DNA of 40,503 bases from an uncultured Bacilli bacterium (GCA_947598485.1 CANQFJ010000015.1:1-40503), one strand, 5' to 3'; positions 9,736-19,590 are shown, counted from the first letter of the stretch. Notes: a model not told the origin generated them from the sequence alone. Numbers and translations: made by a program.

Positions 9736-9860
9736 ATAAGCCTCAGTATCACTTTATAACATTCATCAATTTTTCTCTTGCTTCATTAATGAAGACTCTA
9801 CATTTCTTATCATCTTTCTTTTATACAAATTTGTCAAGTATCTTTATATTTTTTTACATT

Positions 9861-10733
9861 TTAATTATTGGCATTAGTTTGACCAGGCATTGGATTATAT
9901 AAGCTTTCAAATCGGCCTTTACGTGATATTAGCATTAACATTAAAAGGCCAAAAATAAACATAATAATTGATATTAATCTTGCTACTTTTAATTGGCCAA
10001 GCAATAAAGCATCTGTCCGTTTGCCTTCGATAATAAAGCGTACAACAGCATAATACATTAAATAAACTGCTGTACATGTACCAATTTTAATATATCTAAA
10101 ACGTCTTATAATAATTAAAATAATAAAACCAATAAAGCAAGCAATAGACTCATAGAAAAAAGTAGGTTCATAATAAATGCCTCCTATTTTCATACCATTG
10201 ATAATAAAATCTGGTAAATGTAGGCTTTGTAGATACGGTAAACTAACGGCAGCACCATGGGCTTCACCATTAAAAAAATTACCCCACCGCCCAATTGCTT
10301 GAGCTAAGATTAAGCAAGGGACAGCCATATCCGTAATTTTCAAAAATGACACTTGAGAATATCGCGTTTGATATTTTTTACAATAAAGAAACATTGTAAT
10401 GGCGCCCGCGATGATACCACCATGAATAGCCAGGCCACCTTCCCATATTTTGAAAATACTTAATAAATCATCTTTAAATAAGCTAAATTTAAAGATAACA
10501 TAATATAATCTAGCTCCTATAAAACCAAAAATAATTGTCCAAAAAGCTAAGTTAAATATAAAATCTTTATCTACTCCCGTTCTCCTTGCTTCTCTTAATA
10601 ACATAAAAATTGAAATTAAGGCTCCTAAGAGGATTAGAATAGAATACCAACGAATATTAACTCCCTTAATTTGTAAAAAATAAGGATCTCCATCAGTAAG
10701 TTCATTAACAAAAATATTCCAATATTCTTTCAT
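9861..10733 (-). CDS. lgt: Prolipoprotein diacylglyceryl transferase
   Basis: IRWYSILILLGALI, GGLAIHGGIIAG, AIGRWGNFFNGEAHG, PTFFYES. Confidence 0.97.
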   Translation of the reverse strand: MKEYWNIFVNELTDGDPYFLQIKGVNIRWYSILILLGALISIFMLLREARRTGVDKDFIFNLAFWTIIFGFIGARLYYVIFKFSLFKDDLLSIFKIWEGGLAIHGGIIAGAITMFLYCKKYQTRYSQVSFLKITDMAVPCLILAQAIGRWGNFFNGEAHGAAVSLPYLQSLHLPDFIINGMKIGGIYYEPTFFYESIACFIGFIILIIIRRFRYIKIGTCTAVYLMYYAVVRFIIEGKRTDALLLGQLKVARLISIIMFIFGLLMLMLISRKGRFESLYNPMPGQTNANN

Positions 10734-10757
10734 AATACCTACTTTCTATAATAGTCA

Positions 10758-13559
10758 TTATAACACTGTTTTAAGATATTCACCAGTATAAGATTCTTTA
10801 CACTTGCAAAGCTCTTCAGGAGTTCCTGTAGCTACTACTTCTCCCCCGAATTTTCCGCCATCTGGTCCTAAGTCAATAATATGATCCGCTACTTTTATAA
10901 CATCTAAATTATGTTCAATAACAATAACCGTATCACCATTATCAACGATTCTATTTAATATAACAAGTAATTTTTTAATATCATCTTGATGAAGACCTGT
11001 TGTAGGCTCATCTAAAATGAAAACACTTTTACCCGTAGCTTTCTTTTGTAATTCTTTAGCCAGTTTTACTCTTCCGGCTTCACCGCCAGATAAAGTTGTC
11101 GCACTTTGCCCAAGTTTAACATAAGAAAGCCCAACTTCATCCATAACTTTTAACTTATTATAAATCTTAGGAATATTCTTAAAAAATTCTAAAGCTTCAC
11201 TAACTCGCATATCAAGGACGTCAGAAATATTTTTTCCTTTATACTTAATTTCTAGTGTTTCTTTATTATATCTCTTACCCCCACAGACATCACAAGGTAC
11301 ATAAACATCAGGTAAGAAATGCATTTCTATTTTTTTAACACCATCACCATAGCAAGCTTCGCATCTTCCACCTTTTACATTGAAAGAAAATTTACTTTTA
11401 TCATAAGCCTTAATTTTAGCATCTTTGGTTTCTGCGAATAAATCTCTGATATCATCAAAGACTCCTACATAAGTTGCCGGGTTACTTCTTGGTGTTCTGC
11501 CAATAGCATCTTGAGTAATCATTACCACTTTATCAACATAACTCATGCCTTTGACTTTTTCACATTTTCCAGGAATAACCTTAGATTTATATATTTTTTG
11601 TTGTAAATTTTTATATAAGATTTCATTAACTAAAGTAGATTTTCCTGACCCTGACACGCCGGTTACGGCAATAAACTTTCCTAAAGGAAATTTAACATCT
11701 ATTTTCTTTAAGTTATTTTCTTCAGCCTTTAAAACCTCTAAAAACTTGCCATTACCTTTTCTTCTTTTCTTAGGGACCTCTATTTTAAGTCTACCGGAAA
11801 GATATCCTCCGGTTATACTATCTTTACACTTTTTCACTTCATCTGGAGTTCCACTACAAACAACATATCCACCATTTTCACCAGCTCCTGGCCCTATATC
11901 AACCAGGTAATCACTTTGGAGCATAGTATCTGTATCATGTTCTACAACAATTAAGGTATTACCTAAATCTCTCATTTGCTTTAAAGAATCTATAAGTCTT
12001 TGATTATCTTTTTGGTGAAGACCAATTGATGGTTCATCTAAAACATATAAAATACCAGATAATTTACTTCCTATTTGGGTAGCTAGTCTTATTCTTTGCG
12101 CCTCTCCACCAGACAATGTAGCAGCCGTTCTACTTAACGTTAAATAAGAAAGTCCAACATTAATTAAGAACTCTAATCTTGAAATAATTTCTTTCAATAT
12201 TAAATTACTAATACTAGCTTGCTCTTTTGTAAGCTTTAAGTTCTCCAAAAATTCTTTTAATTCCACTATATTAAGCTCAGTTAAATCGAAAATATTTTTC
12301 TTATTAATAAAAACATTTAAAACTGACTCTTGTAATCTTGTTCCATGACAAGTTTCACAAGTAGATTCCACCATATAATTTGCAAGCCATTCTCTTATCC
12401 ATGAAGAAGTCGTTTCCATATATCTTCTTTGTAAAATATTAATAATACCTTCATAGTAATCATTTACATATCTAGTATTACCATTTTTAGCTACATATTT
12501 AAAATCAATTTTTTCTTTTGTACCATAAAAGATAATATCAAGCTCTTTACGAGATAACTTTTTAACTGGAGCATCCATATCAATATTATAGTGCTCACAT
12601 ACAGTTCTTAAAGCAGTTGAATAGATATTATTCTCGGCATTAATAGGAAGGATTGCTCCCTTATTTAAGCTTCGATCTTTATCAGGCATGATTAAATCTT
12701 CACTAATTCTAAGTTTAGTTCCTATTCCTTTACAATCTTCACAAGCCCCATATGGAGAGTTAAAAGAAAAAAGTCTTGGCTCAAGTTCAGGAATCGAATA
12801 GTTACACTTTACACAAGCATAATGCTCACTCATAACTAGTTCTTCATCATTATGTAAAATGACTACTTTGCCTTCCGCTAGATTACATGAAGTTTCTAAA
12901 TCTTCAAAAATACGACTTCTTTCATCATCAGAAACAGTTAGTTTATCGACAACAACATCAATGTAGTCTTTAATATTTTTTTCAAATTTGAAATCTTCAT
13001 CGATACCTTTAAACTCGCCATTTACTCTAATTTTTGTATAACCATTTCTTTTTAACTCTTCAATTTCATCTTTATGTGTTCCTTTTTCGCCATGAATTAT
13101 GGGCGCCAAAATAGTAATTTTTTCTCCTGTAAAACTCATTATTTTGTTGGTCATTTCTTCGATACTTTGACTTTTGATAGGAATTTTATGGTTGGGACAA
13201 TAAGGAACGCCAATACGAGAAAACAAAAGACGAAGATAATCATATATCTCAGTTATAGTCCCTACTGTAGAACGAGGGTTTTTGTTCGTCGATTTTTGAT
13301 CAATAGATATGGAAGGTGAAAGACCTTCGATAGAATCTACATCAGGTTTATCCATATTGCCAATAAATTGTCTAGCATAAGCAGACAAACTTTCAACATA
13401 TCTTCTTTGACCCTCAGCAAAAATGGTATCAAAAGCAAGACTACTTTTTCCGCTTCCTGATACTCCGGTCATAACAATTAACTTATTTTTAGGAAGTTCA
13501 ATATTAATATTTTTTAAGTTATTTTCCCGAGCTCCCTTGACTATTATTTTATCCATATC
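10758..13559 (-). CDS. uvrA: Excinuclease ABC subunit A
   Basis: MDKIIVKGARENNLKNI, GVSGSGKSSLAFDT, CxxC zinc fingers, LSGGEAQRIRLA; RBS supports start near 13559. Confidence 0.98.
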   Translation of the reverse strand, partial: DMDKIIVKGARENNLKNINIELPKNKLIVMTGVSGSGKSSLAFDTIFAEGQRRYVESLSAYARQFIGNMDKPDVDSIEGLSPSISIDQKSTNKNPRSTVGTITEIYDYLRLLFSRIGVPYCPNHKIPIKSQSIEEMTNKIMSFTGEKITILAPIIHGEKGTHKDEIEELKRNGYTKIRVNGEFKGIDEDFKFEKNIKDYIDVVVDKLTVSDDERSRIFEDLETSCNLAEGKVVILHNDEELVMSEHYACVKCNYSIPELEPRLFSFNSPYGACEDCKGIGTKLRISEDLIMPDKDRSLNKGAILPINAENNIYSTALRTVCEHYNIDMDAPVKKLSRKELDIIFYGTKEKIDFKYVAKNGNTRYVNDYYEGIINILQRRYMETTSSWIREWLANYMVESTCETCHGTRLQESVLNVFINKKNIFDLTELNIVELKEFLENLKLTKEQASISNLILKEIISRLEFLINVGLSYLTLSRTAATLSGGEAQRIRLATQIGSKLSGILYVLDEPSIGLHQKDNQRLIDSLKQMRDLGNTLIVVEHDTDTMLQSDYLVDIGPGAGENGGYVVCSGTPDEVKKCKDSITGGYLSGRLKIEVPKKRRKGNGKFLEVLKAEENNLKKIDVKFPLGKFIAVTGVSGSGKSTLVNEILYKNLQQKIYKSKVIPGKCEKVKGMSYVDKVVMITQDAIGRTPRSNPATYVGVFDDIRDLFAETKDAKIKAYDKSKFSFNVKGGRCEACYGDGVKKIEMHFLPDVYVPCDVCGGKRYNKETLEIKYKGKNISDVLDMRVSEALEFFKNIPKIYNKLKVMDEVGLSYVKLGQSATTLSGGEAGRVKLAKELQKKATGKSVFILDEPTTGLHQDDIKKLLVILNRIVDNGDTVIVIEHNLDVIKVADHIIDLGPDGGKFGGEVVATGTPEELCKCKESYTGEYLKTVL

Positions 13560-13639
13560 ATACCTCTTTATTATTATGCTCACATTTTTATAAAAGTGAA
13601 CAAATATTTGCCAAAATATTATAACACAGCCAATAAAAA

Positions 13640-13665
13640 ATAACTAGATACTACTAGTTATCCTA
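13640..13665 (-). terminator. Rho-independent terminator
   Basis: minus strand AACTAGtagtatCTAGTTATTTTTTATT. Confidence 0.7.
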
Positions 13666-13678
13666 TAATGCATAATAA

Positions 13679-13704
13679 AAGAGTAATTATTCAAATTACT
13701 CCTC
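13679..13704 (-). terminator. Rho-independent terminator after the VirB2-like gene
   Basis: minus strand GAGTAATTtgaataATTACTCTTTTAT. Confidence 0.7.
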
Positions 13705-13711
13705 TAATGTT

Positions 13712-14101
13712 TTACTTTTGACTATTAGTTACAGCAGTTGAGCATGTACCTTTTCCTGGGTTAGTAATACATTTAACACAGATATCGTAATCAGGTTTAA
13801 CATCACTAAATCCATTAACAATGCTAAATAATGCTGATACGATTGTTGGAATAAAGAAGATAAATACAGCCGTAATAAACTTTTTAATTAGTGAATTAAC
13901 AGCAGTTTTGATTTCTTTATCATCATCTGCGATAACAGCCTTTCCTAAAGCTACAACACCAATAACAATTAGTATTGCAGGAATAACGATTTTTAGTACC
14001 ATTACAATATACCCAATAAATTGAAATATTACTGATGTGTTATAACAAAAACCTTTATTAGTTCCTATACTCATAATCCAAACACTCCTCTTTCTAATCA
14101 T
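13712..14101 (-). CDS. Small VirB2/TrbC-like two-TM membrane protein of the pilus/secretion cluster
   Basis: Two hydrophobic segments separated by charged DDDKEIKTAVNSLIKKF; last gene of block 2; family call by architecture only. Confidence 0.5.
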   Translation of the reverse strand: MIRKRSVWIMSIGTNKGFCYNTSVIFQFIGYIVMVLKIVIPAILIVIGVVALGKAVIADDDKEIKTAVNSLIKKFITAVFIFFIPTIVSALFSIVNGFSDVKPDYDICVKCITNPGKGTCSTAVTNSQK

Positions 14102-14145
14102 ATTGTAAGTTATTTAATTCGGGATGTCAACTAAATTGCATTTAT

Positions 14146-15147
14146 TTAACGAAAAATTCCAAAGCCACCATTATCATCGTCATCATTAAAACGCGTAAAG
14201 CCTAAAGCAAGAAGAAAATCCGAAATTTCCTTGATATTATCTTGCTTATCATCAATACATGGAATATTATAAAAGACTTTACTTCCCGATTCTTTTTCAA
14301 AATCGCTTACATCATTTGAAGTTAAAATACTTCTATTTAATACAATCTTTTTGCCTTCTAGCTTCTCAAATATACGATTGTCATCTCTTATTAATCTATT
14401 AAGCTGAATTATGCCTGGTTCAATTAAATAAATAATATCATGACAATAAGAGGCAACCTCATCATTCTCAACATCAATTAGTATTACTTCAGCATCACTA
14501 TTTCTTTTTAAATAATTATCTAATTCATATTGTTTTATTGAAGAGCATTCTTGATCATTAAAAAACTGAAAATCTCTTTTTTCTATTTCAATAGCTTTTA
14601 CTTTATATAACCTTTCAAGATGCTTTTTTAAAATATAAGTAAGAGTAGTCGATCCAGCGTGATCCGTAACATTTCTTACTCCTAATATTCTTTGGCCAAT
14701 AAATCCTTCTTTATTACCCATATTGTTATTATTTCGGTTATTTTGTCCATTTGGCTCATAACTTGCATTTAATTGATGAAACTTTGCAACATCTTTATAG
14801 GTATTTGGATTATCCATTAAGAAAGTTATTGCATCAACGTTTTTCGTAAAATTATATATACCCATTGATACTAGTTGAGATAAATAAACAGCAGAATTAA
14901 CAACGGGAGAGTCATCAAGAAGTAAAATTACTTTACTCATATCAAGAGAAACTGATAATTTTTGAATAGTATTTATTTCTTCATAATTTTCTAAAGCTGT
15001 AATATCTAATATCATTTTATTAAAGAAAAAATTTTTAAATTGAACGGCTAAATCTTCAACTGTAAAAACGCCATTAATATTTTTTATAACATCAATGTTT
15101 AAATTAGATAATAATGTTTGATATTTGTTTGATACTATAACGTTCAT
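14146..15147 (-). CDS. TadZ/CpaE-like protein with degenerate P-loop
   Basis: Receiver-like N-terminus (ILLLDDSPVVNSA), then RILGVRNVTDHAGSTTLTYILKKHLERLYKVKAIEIEKRDF resembling MinD/ParA fold with altered Walker A; context beside pilin-like genes. Confidence 0.65.
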   Translation of the reverse strand: MNVIVSNKYQTLLSNLNIDVIKNINGVFTVEDLAVQFKNFFFNKMILDITALENYEEINTIQKLSVSLDMSKVILLLDDSPVVNSAVYLSQLVSMGIYNFTKNVDAITFLMDNPNTYKDVAKFHQLNASYEPNGQNNRNNNNMGNKEGFIGQRILGVRNVTDHAGSTTLTYILKKHLERLYKVKAIEIEKRDFQFFNDQECSSIKQYELDNYLKRNSDAEVILIDVENDEVASYCHDIIYLIEPGIIQLNRLIRDDNRIFEKLEGKKIVLNRSILTSNDVSDFEKESGSKVFYNIPCIDDKQDNIKEISDFLLALGFTRFNDDDDNGGFGIFR

Positions 15148-15157
15148 AATGTCCTTT

Positions 15158-15652
15158 CTATGAATATAATGGTTTTGTTTCTCCTACGGCTTTAAAATTA
15201 AAAAGCTCATTAACTATAGGTATATCTAAACTATAAAATACAACTATTTGATAGTAATATTTAGTAACAGCCCCATTGTCGCTAGCATTTGGAATTTTAA
15301 CTATGCAAAATGATGCTTTATCATCTCTATATACTTTAGAACCATTTCTTTGATAGCCTACAACTTCAATATGACTACTGTCAAACTCAGGGCATTTTCC
15401 TACTTGACGATAAGAATGTTCGGTAAGAGAATCAACTATTTTCCTTAAAGTTTCATCTTCTCTTAAGCCACTTCCCTCAACAATTTCCGCAGTCATGTCA
15501 AAACCACCAGCTTCTTCAATTATTGAAACTACCTGGTCTTTAACGGCAAAGGCATTAGAATGATTAATTGTGAAAGCCATAATTGCTGTAAAAATCAAAA
15601 TCAAAGCTATTACTACTATAAAGAGTTGTGTTCCTCCAATACTTTCCTTCAT
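15158..15652 (-). CDS. Pilin-like / TadE-like pseudopilin
   Basis: MKESIGGTQLFIVVIALILIFTAIMAF N-terminal hydrophobic helix plus extracellular domain. Confidence 0.6.
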   Translation of the reverse strand: MKESIGGTQLFIVVIALILIFTAIMAFTINHSNAFAVKDQVVSIIEEAGGFDMTAEIVEGSGLREDETLRKIVDSLTEHSYRQVGKCPEFDSSHIEVVGYQRNGSKVYRDDKASFCIVKIPNASDNGAVTKYYYQIVVFYSLDIPIVNELFNFKAVGETKPLYS

Positions 15653-15656
15653 CTTT

Positions 15657-15893
15657 TTATCCTTTATAACTGCATTTTATAGTTTGCTCTACTCCATTTT
15701 TGTCTTTATAAACGCAATCAACCATTCCACTGTCATCTGGAGAAGCAGAGCATTTGGCCTTTTCACAAGCTGTTTGTGAAACAAAATTAAGTTTAATAAT
15801 AGGCCATACTGTAAAGTAAAAAAAAGCTACTAAAATAGCTATACAAACTGCTACAACTAAACCGCTTGATAAATCCGAAGTAGCTTCTTTCAT
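15657..15893 (-). CDS. Small Cys-containing pilin-like protein
   Basis: MKEATSDLSSGLVVAVCIAILVAFFYFTV...; tail with Cys pairs. Confidence 0.6.
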   Translation of the reverse strand: MKEATSDLSSGLVVAVCIAILVAFFYFTVWPIIKLNFVSQTACEKAKCSASPDDSGMVDCVYKDKNGVEQTIKCSYKG

Positions 15894-15904
15894 ACATCAC
15901 CTTA

Positions 15905-16162
15905 TTATTGTTCTTCTTCGCAATCACACTCAATTGTATCATCACTAACAGTAATAGTTCCGTCATCATTTTCCACATTATAATGGCATTCTCTTTTTCC
16001 ATCAACACAAGCAGTACATCCAACTGAAGATGAACAATAAGTTCTTGCTCTTAAGCTTGCCCTTAAACTTGGTAATAAAAATGCTGTGAATATAGCTAAT
16101 ACTGCAGCAATTGCTACAACAGCGATAACAGTTGTACTTAATTCACCTGTTGCTTCTTTCAT
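15905..16162 (-). CDS. Small Cys-rich pilin-like (major pilin candidate) protein
   Basis: MKEATGELSTTVIAVVAIAAVLAIFTAFLLPSLRASLRARTYCSSSVGCTAC...; first gene of block 2, strong RBS AGGAGGAG. Confidence 0.62.
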   Translation of the reverse strand: MKEATGELSTTVIAVVAIAAVLAIFTAFLLPSLRASLRARTYCSSSVGCTACVDGKRECHYNVENDDGTITVSDDTIECDCEEEQ

Positions 16163-16246
16163 TTATACATCTCCTCCTTATTATATTTTTATTATAGCAA
16201 AATCACTTATTTTTATCAATAAATATAACGTATCAATTGTAAATAT

Positions 16247-17248
16247 TTATATTTTTCGACATCTAACTTCGTCAAAAAACTCTAATTCAGGAGTTATTTT
16301 TCTTATTTTTCCTTCTTCATCATATTCAAAGGTTACAAACCAGCAGCTTCTTTCACAAGGCATATTATGAGAAAGCGCGGCCGGTAGTTCATCTATTAAA
16401 GCCGCTGTTTGAAAAATGTGGGTTGTTCCAATAGGCATATAAAGACTATGATGTATATGGCCTATTTGCAAAATATCAGGTTTAAAATCATCCTCTAGTT
16501 TATTATAAAATCTTTTTAATCTATCCTCAATACTTGGCCTTTTTTTATCATAGCCATGATACATTCGCATCTTCAAAGGTCCTAAACAAATATCAGCAAG
16601 ATCATGGCCTAAGTATACAATATCATCTCTAAGCTCTGATATTTTAGCAATAATATCTACCCCTTCGATACATAAAAAGGAAGTATCATGATTTCCGGCA
16701 ATTGTATAAAACTTAATATTATTAGATGTTGGATGAGTATTTGCTACGTAATCAATCATATCTTCGGATTTATATATTTTTGAGCAAGCGAGAAATTCTG
16801 GCCTATTGGAATAATTGCCATTAGTAAGATCTCCAGAACAGAAAATGTGATTTATCCCCCTATCTTCACATTCTCTATAAATTCTTGCCATAATATCGGG
16901 TCTATCGTAAAGTGAACCATAATGAACATCTGATAATAGACACACACTAAAGCGAGGATTTGCCTCAATCGTTAATTCTGAATTAAATTTCTCTCCTATA
17001 TTATTATGTTTTACAGCGTAGACTCCTAATGAACCACGCTTTAATTTTTGGGGTACATTATCAATAATATCATAAGCTTTTCCTTGAGCTTTCAAATAAA
17101 GTACCATTTCATATAGAGTTTTTACCTCAACCTCTAGAATTGAGCAAATTTCTTCAACAGATCTTTTCTTATTTATTAAATATCTTAGTTTATCCAAAGT
17201 TTGCTTATCCATTTTATACTCCCAAAACTTCCACTTTAATTTTAACAC
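16247..17248 (-). CDS. Metallophosphoesterase with N-terminal winged-helix-like segment
   Basis: LLSDVHYGSLYD, CSGDLTNGNY, IAGNHD, IGHIHH motifs; N-terminal KRSVEEICSILEVEVKTLYEMVLYLKAQGKAYDI. Confidence 0.88.
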   Translation of the reverse strand: MLKLKWKFWEYKMDKQTLDKLRYLINKKRSVEEICSILEVEVKTLYEMVLYLKAQGKAYDIIDNVPQKLKRGSLGVYAVKHNNIGEKFNSELTIEANPRFSVCLLSDVHYGSLYDRPDIMARIYRECEDRGINHIFCSGDLTNGNYSNRPEFLACSKIYKSEDMIDYVANTHPTSNNIKFYTIAGNHDTSFLCIEGVDIIAKISELRDDIVYLGHDLADICLGPLKMRMYHGYDKKRPSIEDRLKRFYNKLEDDFKPDILQIGHIHHSLYMPIGTTHIFQTAALIDELPAALSHNMPCERSCWFVTFEYDEEGKIRKITPELEFFDEVRCRKI

Positions 17249-17323
17249 TATATATGTATTAAATAAATATTGTTTATATTTACTAAATTGTGCTATAATG
17301 CTTTAGGAAAAACGGGTGATTTT

Positions 17324-19135
17324 ATGAAAAAGATTAAAAATGTAGCTATTATAGCTCACGTTGACCATGGAAAAACGACCCTAGTAGATGAAATATTAAA
17401 ATATACGGGAACATTTAGAGAAAATGAAAATGTTGATGCTCTTTCCATGGATTCTAACGCTATTGAAAAAGAAAGAGGCATAACAATTCTTGCTAAAACT
17501 ACGGCAGTTTTCTATAATGATTATCGTATAAATATTCTTGATACTCCAGGTCACGCTGACTTTGGTGGCGAAGTAGAAAGAATTATGAAAATGGTGGATG
17601 GCGTTTTACTTGTAGTAGATGCCTATGAGGGTCCTATGCCTCAAACTAAGTTTGTATTAAAGAAAGCCTTAGAAGCTGGCTGTAAACCAATCGTAGTAAT
17701 CAATAAAATTGATAAACCTACCTCTCGTGTTAAAGAAGTTGTTGATGAAGTTCTAGAATTATTCATGGAGCTTGGGGCAAGTGATGATCAATTAGATTTC
17801 AAAGTAGTTTATGCTTCTGCCATGAATGGTACATCATCTCTTGATCCTGATCCTAGTACCCAAGAAAAATCATTTAAAGGATTACTTGATTTAATTTTAT
17901 CCGAAATCAAAGATCCTGATGGCGATGAAAATGCACCATTTCAATTTCAACCTGCCCTACTTGATTACAACGACTATGTCGGAAGAATTGCCATTGGCCG
18001 TATTTTTAATGGTAAAGTTAAAGTTGGTCAAATGGTTAACTGTTTAAGACTAGATGGCACAGAAAAACAATTTAGAGTTCAAAAGTTATTTGGCTTTATT
18101 GGTTTAAAAAGATTAGAGATCGAAGAAGCTGAAGCTGGAGATATTGTTGCTATTGCCGGTCTTGAGGATATCGAAGTTGGTGAAACAATTACGGAAATTG
18201 GAAATCATGACCGTCTTCCTATTCTACATATTGATGAGCCAACTTTGCAAATGACATTTGGTGTTAACTCTTCCCCTTTCTCTGGTCAAGATGGTAAGAT
18301 ACTTACCTCACGTAAGATTGGTGAAAGACTTTATAAAGAAACCCAAAGAGATGTCAGTCTTAAAGTTGAACCTATTGATAGTGAAAGCTTTATGGTTTTA
18401 GGCCGTGGAGAACTACACCTTTCTATTCTAATTGAAAATATGTTACGCGAGGGCTTTGAGCTTGAAGTTTCCAAACCACGCGTTATTATTAAAGAAATCG
18501 ACGGAGTTAAATGTGAACCATATGAAGATTTACAAATAGAAATTAATGAAGAATATATGGGAGCTGTTATCGAGGAATTATCAGAAAGAGGAGCTATCCT
18601 AGATAATATGACTCATATAGGAAATACTTTAAGAATCAGTTATACGATACCTTCAAGAGGGTTAATAGGCTTTGCTACTAACTTTATGACTCTTACTAAA
18701 GGTTATGGTATTATGAACCATGTATTTAAAGAATACATGCCATGTACAGATGTAAACATTGGCGAAAGAAAACTAGGCGTTTTAGTAGCGTCAGAACAAG
18801 GTAAAGCTACAGCCTACTCTTTAGGAGCCCTTGAAGATCGTGGAGTAATGTTTGTTGAACCTAATGAAGAAGTTTACGAAGGCATGATTGTTGGAGAATG
18901 TAACAAAAATAATGATTTAGCAGTTAATGTTGTAAAGGGTAAAGAACTAACCAATACTAGATCTGCGCACGCAGATAAGACTGTAGTTCTTAAAAAAGCT
19001 AGACCTATTACTTTAGAGTATGCCTTAGATTATATAAACCAAGATGAACTTGTAGAAGCTACCCCTCATCATTTAAGAATGCGTAAAAAAATACTTAATA
19101 CTGAGGAAAGAAAGAAATTTGATGCTAGAAAATAG
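17324..19135 (+). CDS. typA: Ribosome-associated GTPase TypA/BipA
   Basis: KNVAIIAHVDHGKTTLVDE, ITILAKTTAV, SRGLIGFATNFMT; promoter TATAAT upstream; ATG at 17324 fits better than ORF-track start. Confidence 0.97.
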   Translation: MKKIKNVAIIAHVDHGKTTLVDEILKYTGTFRENENVDALSMDSNAIEKERGITILAKTTAVFYNDYRINILDTPGHADFGGEVERIMKMVDGVLLVVDAYEGPMPQTKFVLKKALEAGCKPIVVINKIDKPTSRVKEVVDEVLELFMELGASDDQLDFKVVYASAMNGTSSLDPDPSTQEKSFKGLLDLILSEIKDPDGDENAPFQFQPALLDYNDYVGRIAIGRIFNGKVKVGQMVNCLRLDGTEKQFRVQKLFGFIGLKRLEIEEAEAGDIVAIAGLEDIEVGETITEIGNHDRLPILHIDEPTLQMTFGVNSSPFSGQDGKILTSRKIGERLYKETQRDVSLKVEPIDSESFMVLGRGELHLSILIENMLREGFELEVSKPRVIIKEIDGVKCEPYEDLQIEINEEYMGAVIEELSERGAILDNMTHIGNTLRISYTIPSRGLIGFATNFMTLTKGYGIMNHVFKEYMPCTDVNIGERKLGVLVASEQGKATAYSLGALEDRGVMFVEPNEEVYEGMIVGECNKNNDLAVNVVKGKELTNTRSAHADKTVVLKKARPITLEYALDYINQDELVEATPHHLRMRKKILNTEERKKFDARK

Positions 19136-19146
19136 CATCTTTTTTA
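19121..19146 (+). terminator. typA terminator (copy 1 of duplicated hairpin)
   Basis: GATGCTAgaaaaTAGCATCTTTTTT. Confidence 0.88.
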
Positions 19147-19173
19147 ATTAATAATTATTTTATTAAAGCATAA

Positions 19174-19422
19174 AATAATAGTACCTTAAAAAAGGATGCT
19201 GAAGATTTATTCAAAAGATTAGGCCTTAACATGAGTAGTGCAATTAATGTTTTTCTAACCCAAAGTGTTAGAGAGCAAGCTATTCCTTTTGAAATTCATG
19301 AAAATAAGCCTAACAAAAAACTATTAAAAGCTTTAAAAGAAGCTGAAAAAATGAAAAAGAACCCTGAAAAATACAAATCTTATAATAACATTGAAGAATT
19401 AATGAAAGATTTGAATAAATAA
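19174..19422 (+). pseudogene. 5'-truncated RelB/DinJ-family antitoxin
   Basis: In-frame STLKKDAEDLFKRLGLNMSSAINVFLTQSVREQAIPFEIHE extends upstream of listed ATG to an in-frame stop; N-terminal strand missing. Confidence 0.75.
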
Positions 19423-19563
19423 TTGTTTGATTTAAAAAACACAAAATGTAGCATCAGGGTTACAAGCATTTTTAAAAAGGAATATAAAAAAATTATTAAA
19501 CGTGGAACAGATTCTCTTAATCTTTTATTAGTAGAAACAGGTTCTCATTCCGATTTGTTTTAA
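19423..19563 (+). pseudogene. Internally deleted YafQ-family toxin remnant
   Basis: Frame reads LFDLKNTKCSIRVTSIFKKEYKKIIKRGTDSLNLLLVETGSHSDLF*, joining YafQ N-terminus (FKKxYKKxxKRG) to its C-terminus (VRTGSHSDLF). Confidence 0.8.
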
Positions 19564-19565
19564 CG

Positions 19566-19590
19566 GATGCTAGAAAATAGCATCTTTTTT
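19566..19590 (+). terminator. Exact second copy of typA terminator hairpin
   Basis: GATGCTAGAAAATAGCATCTTTTTT identical to 19121-19145. Confidence 0.85.

Noticed and set aside
11545-11910. 121-aa plus-strand ORF
   Set aside because: Lies entirely antisense within uvrA.
15793-16023. 76-aa minus-strand ORF
   Set aside because: Overlaps two better-supported pilin-like ORFs in another frame.
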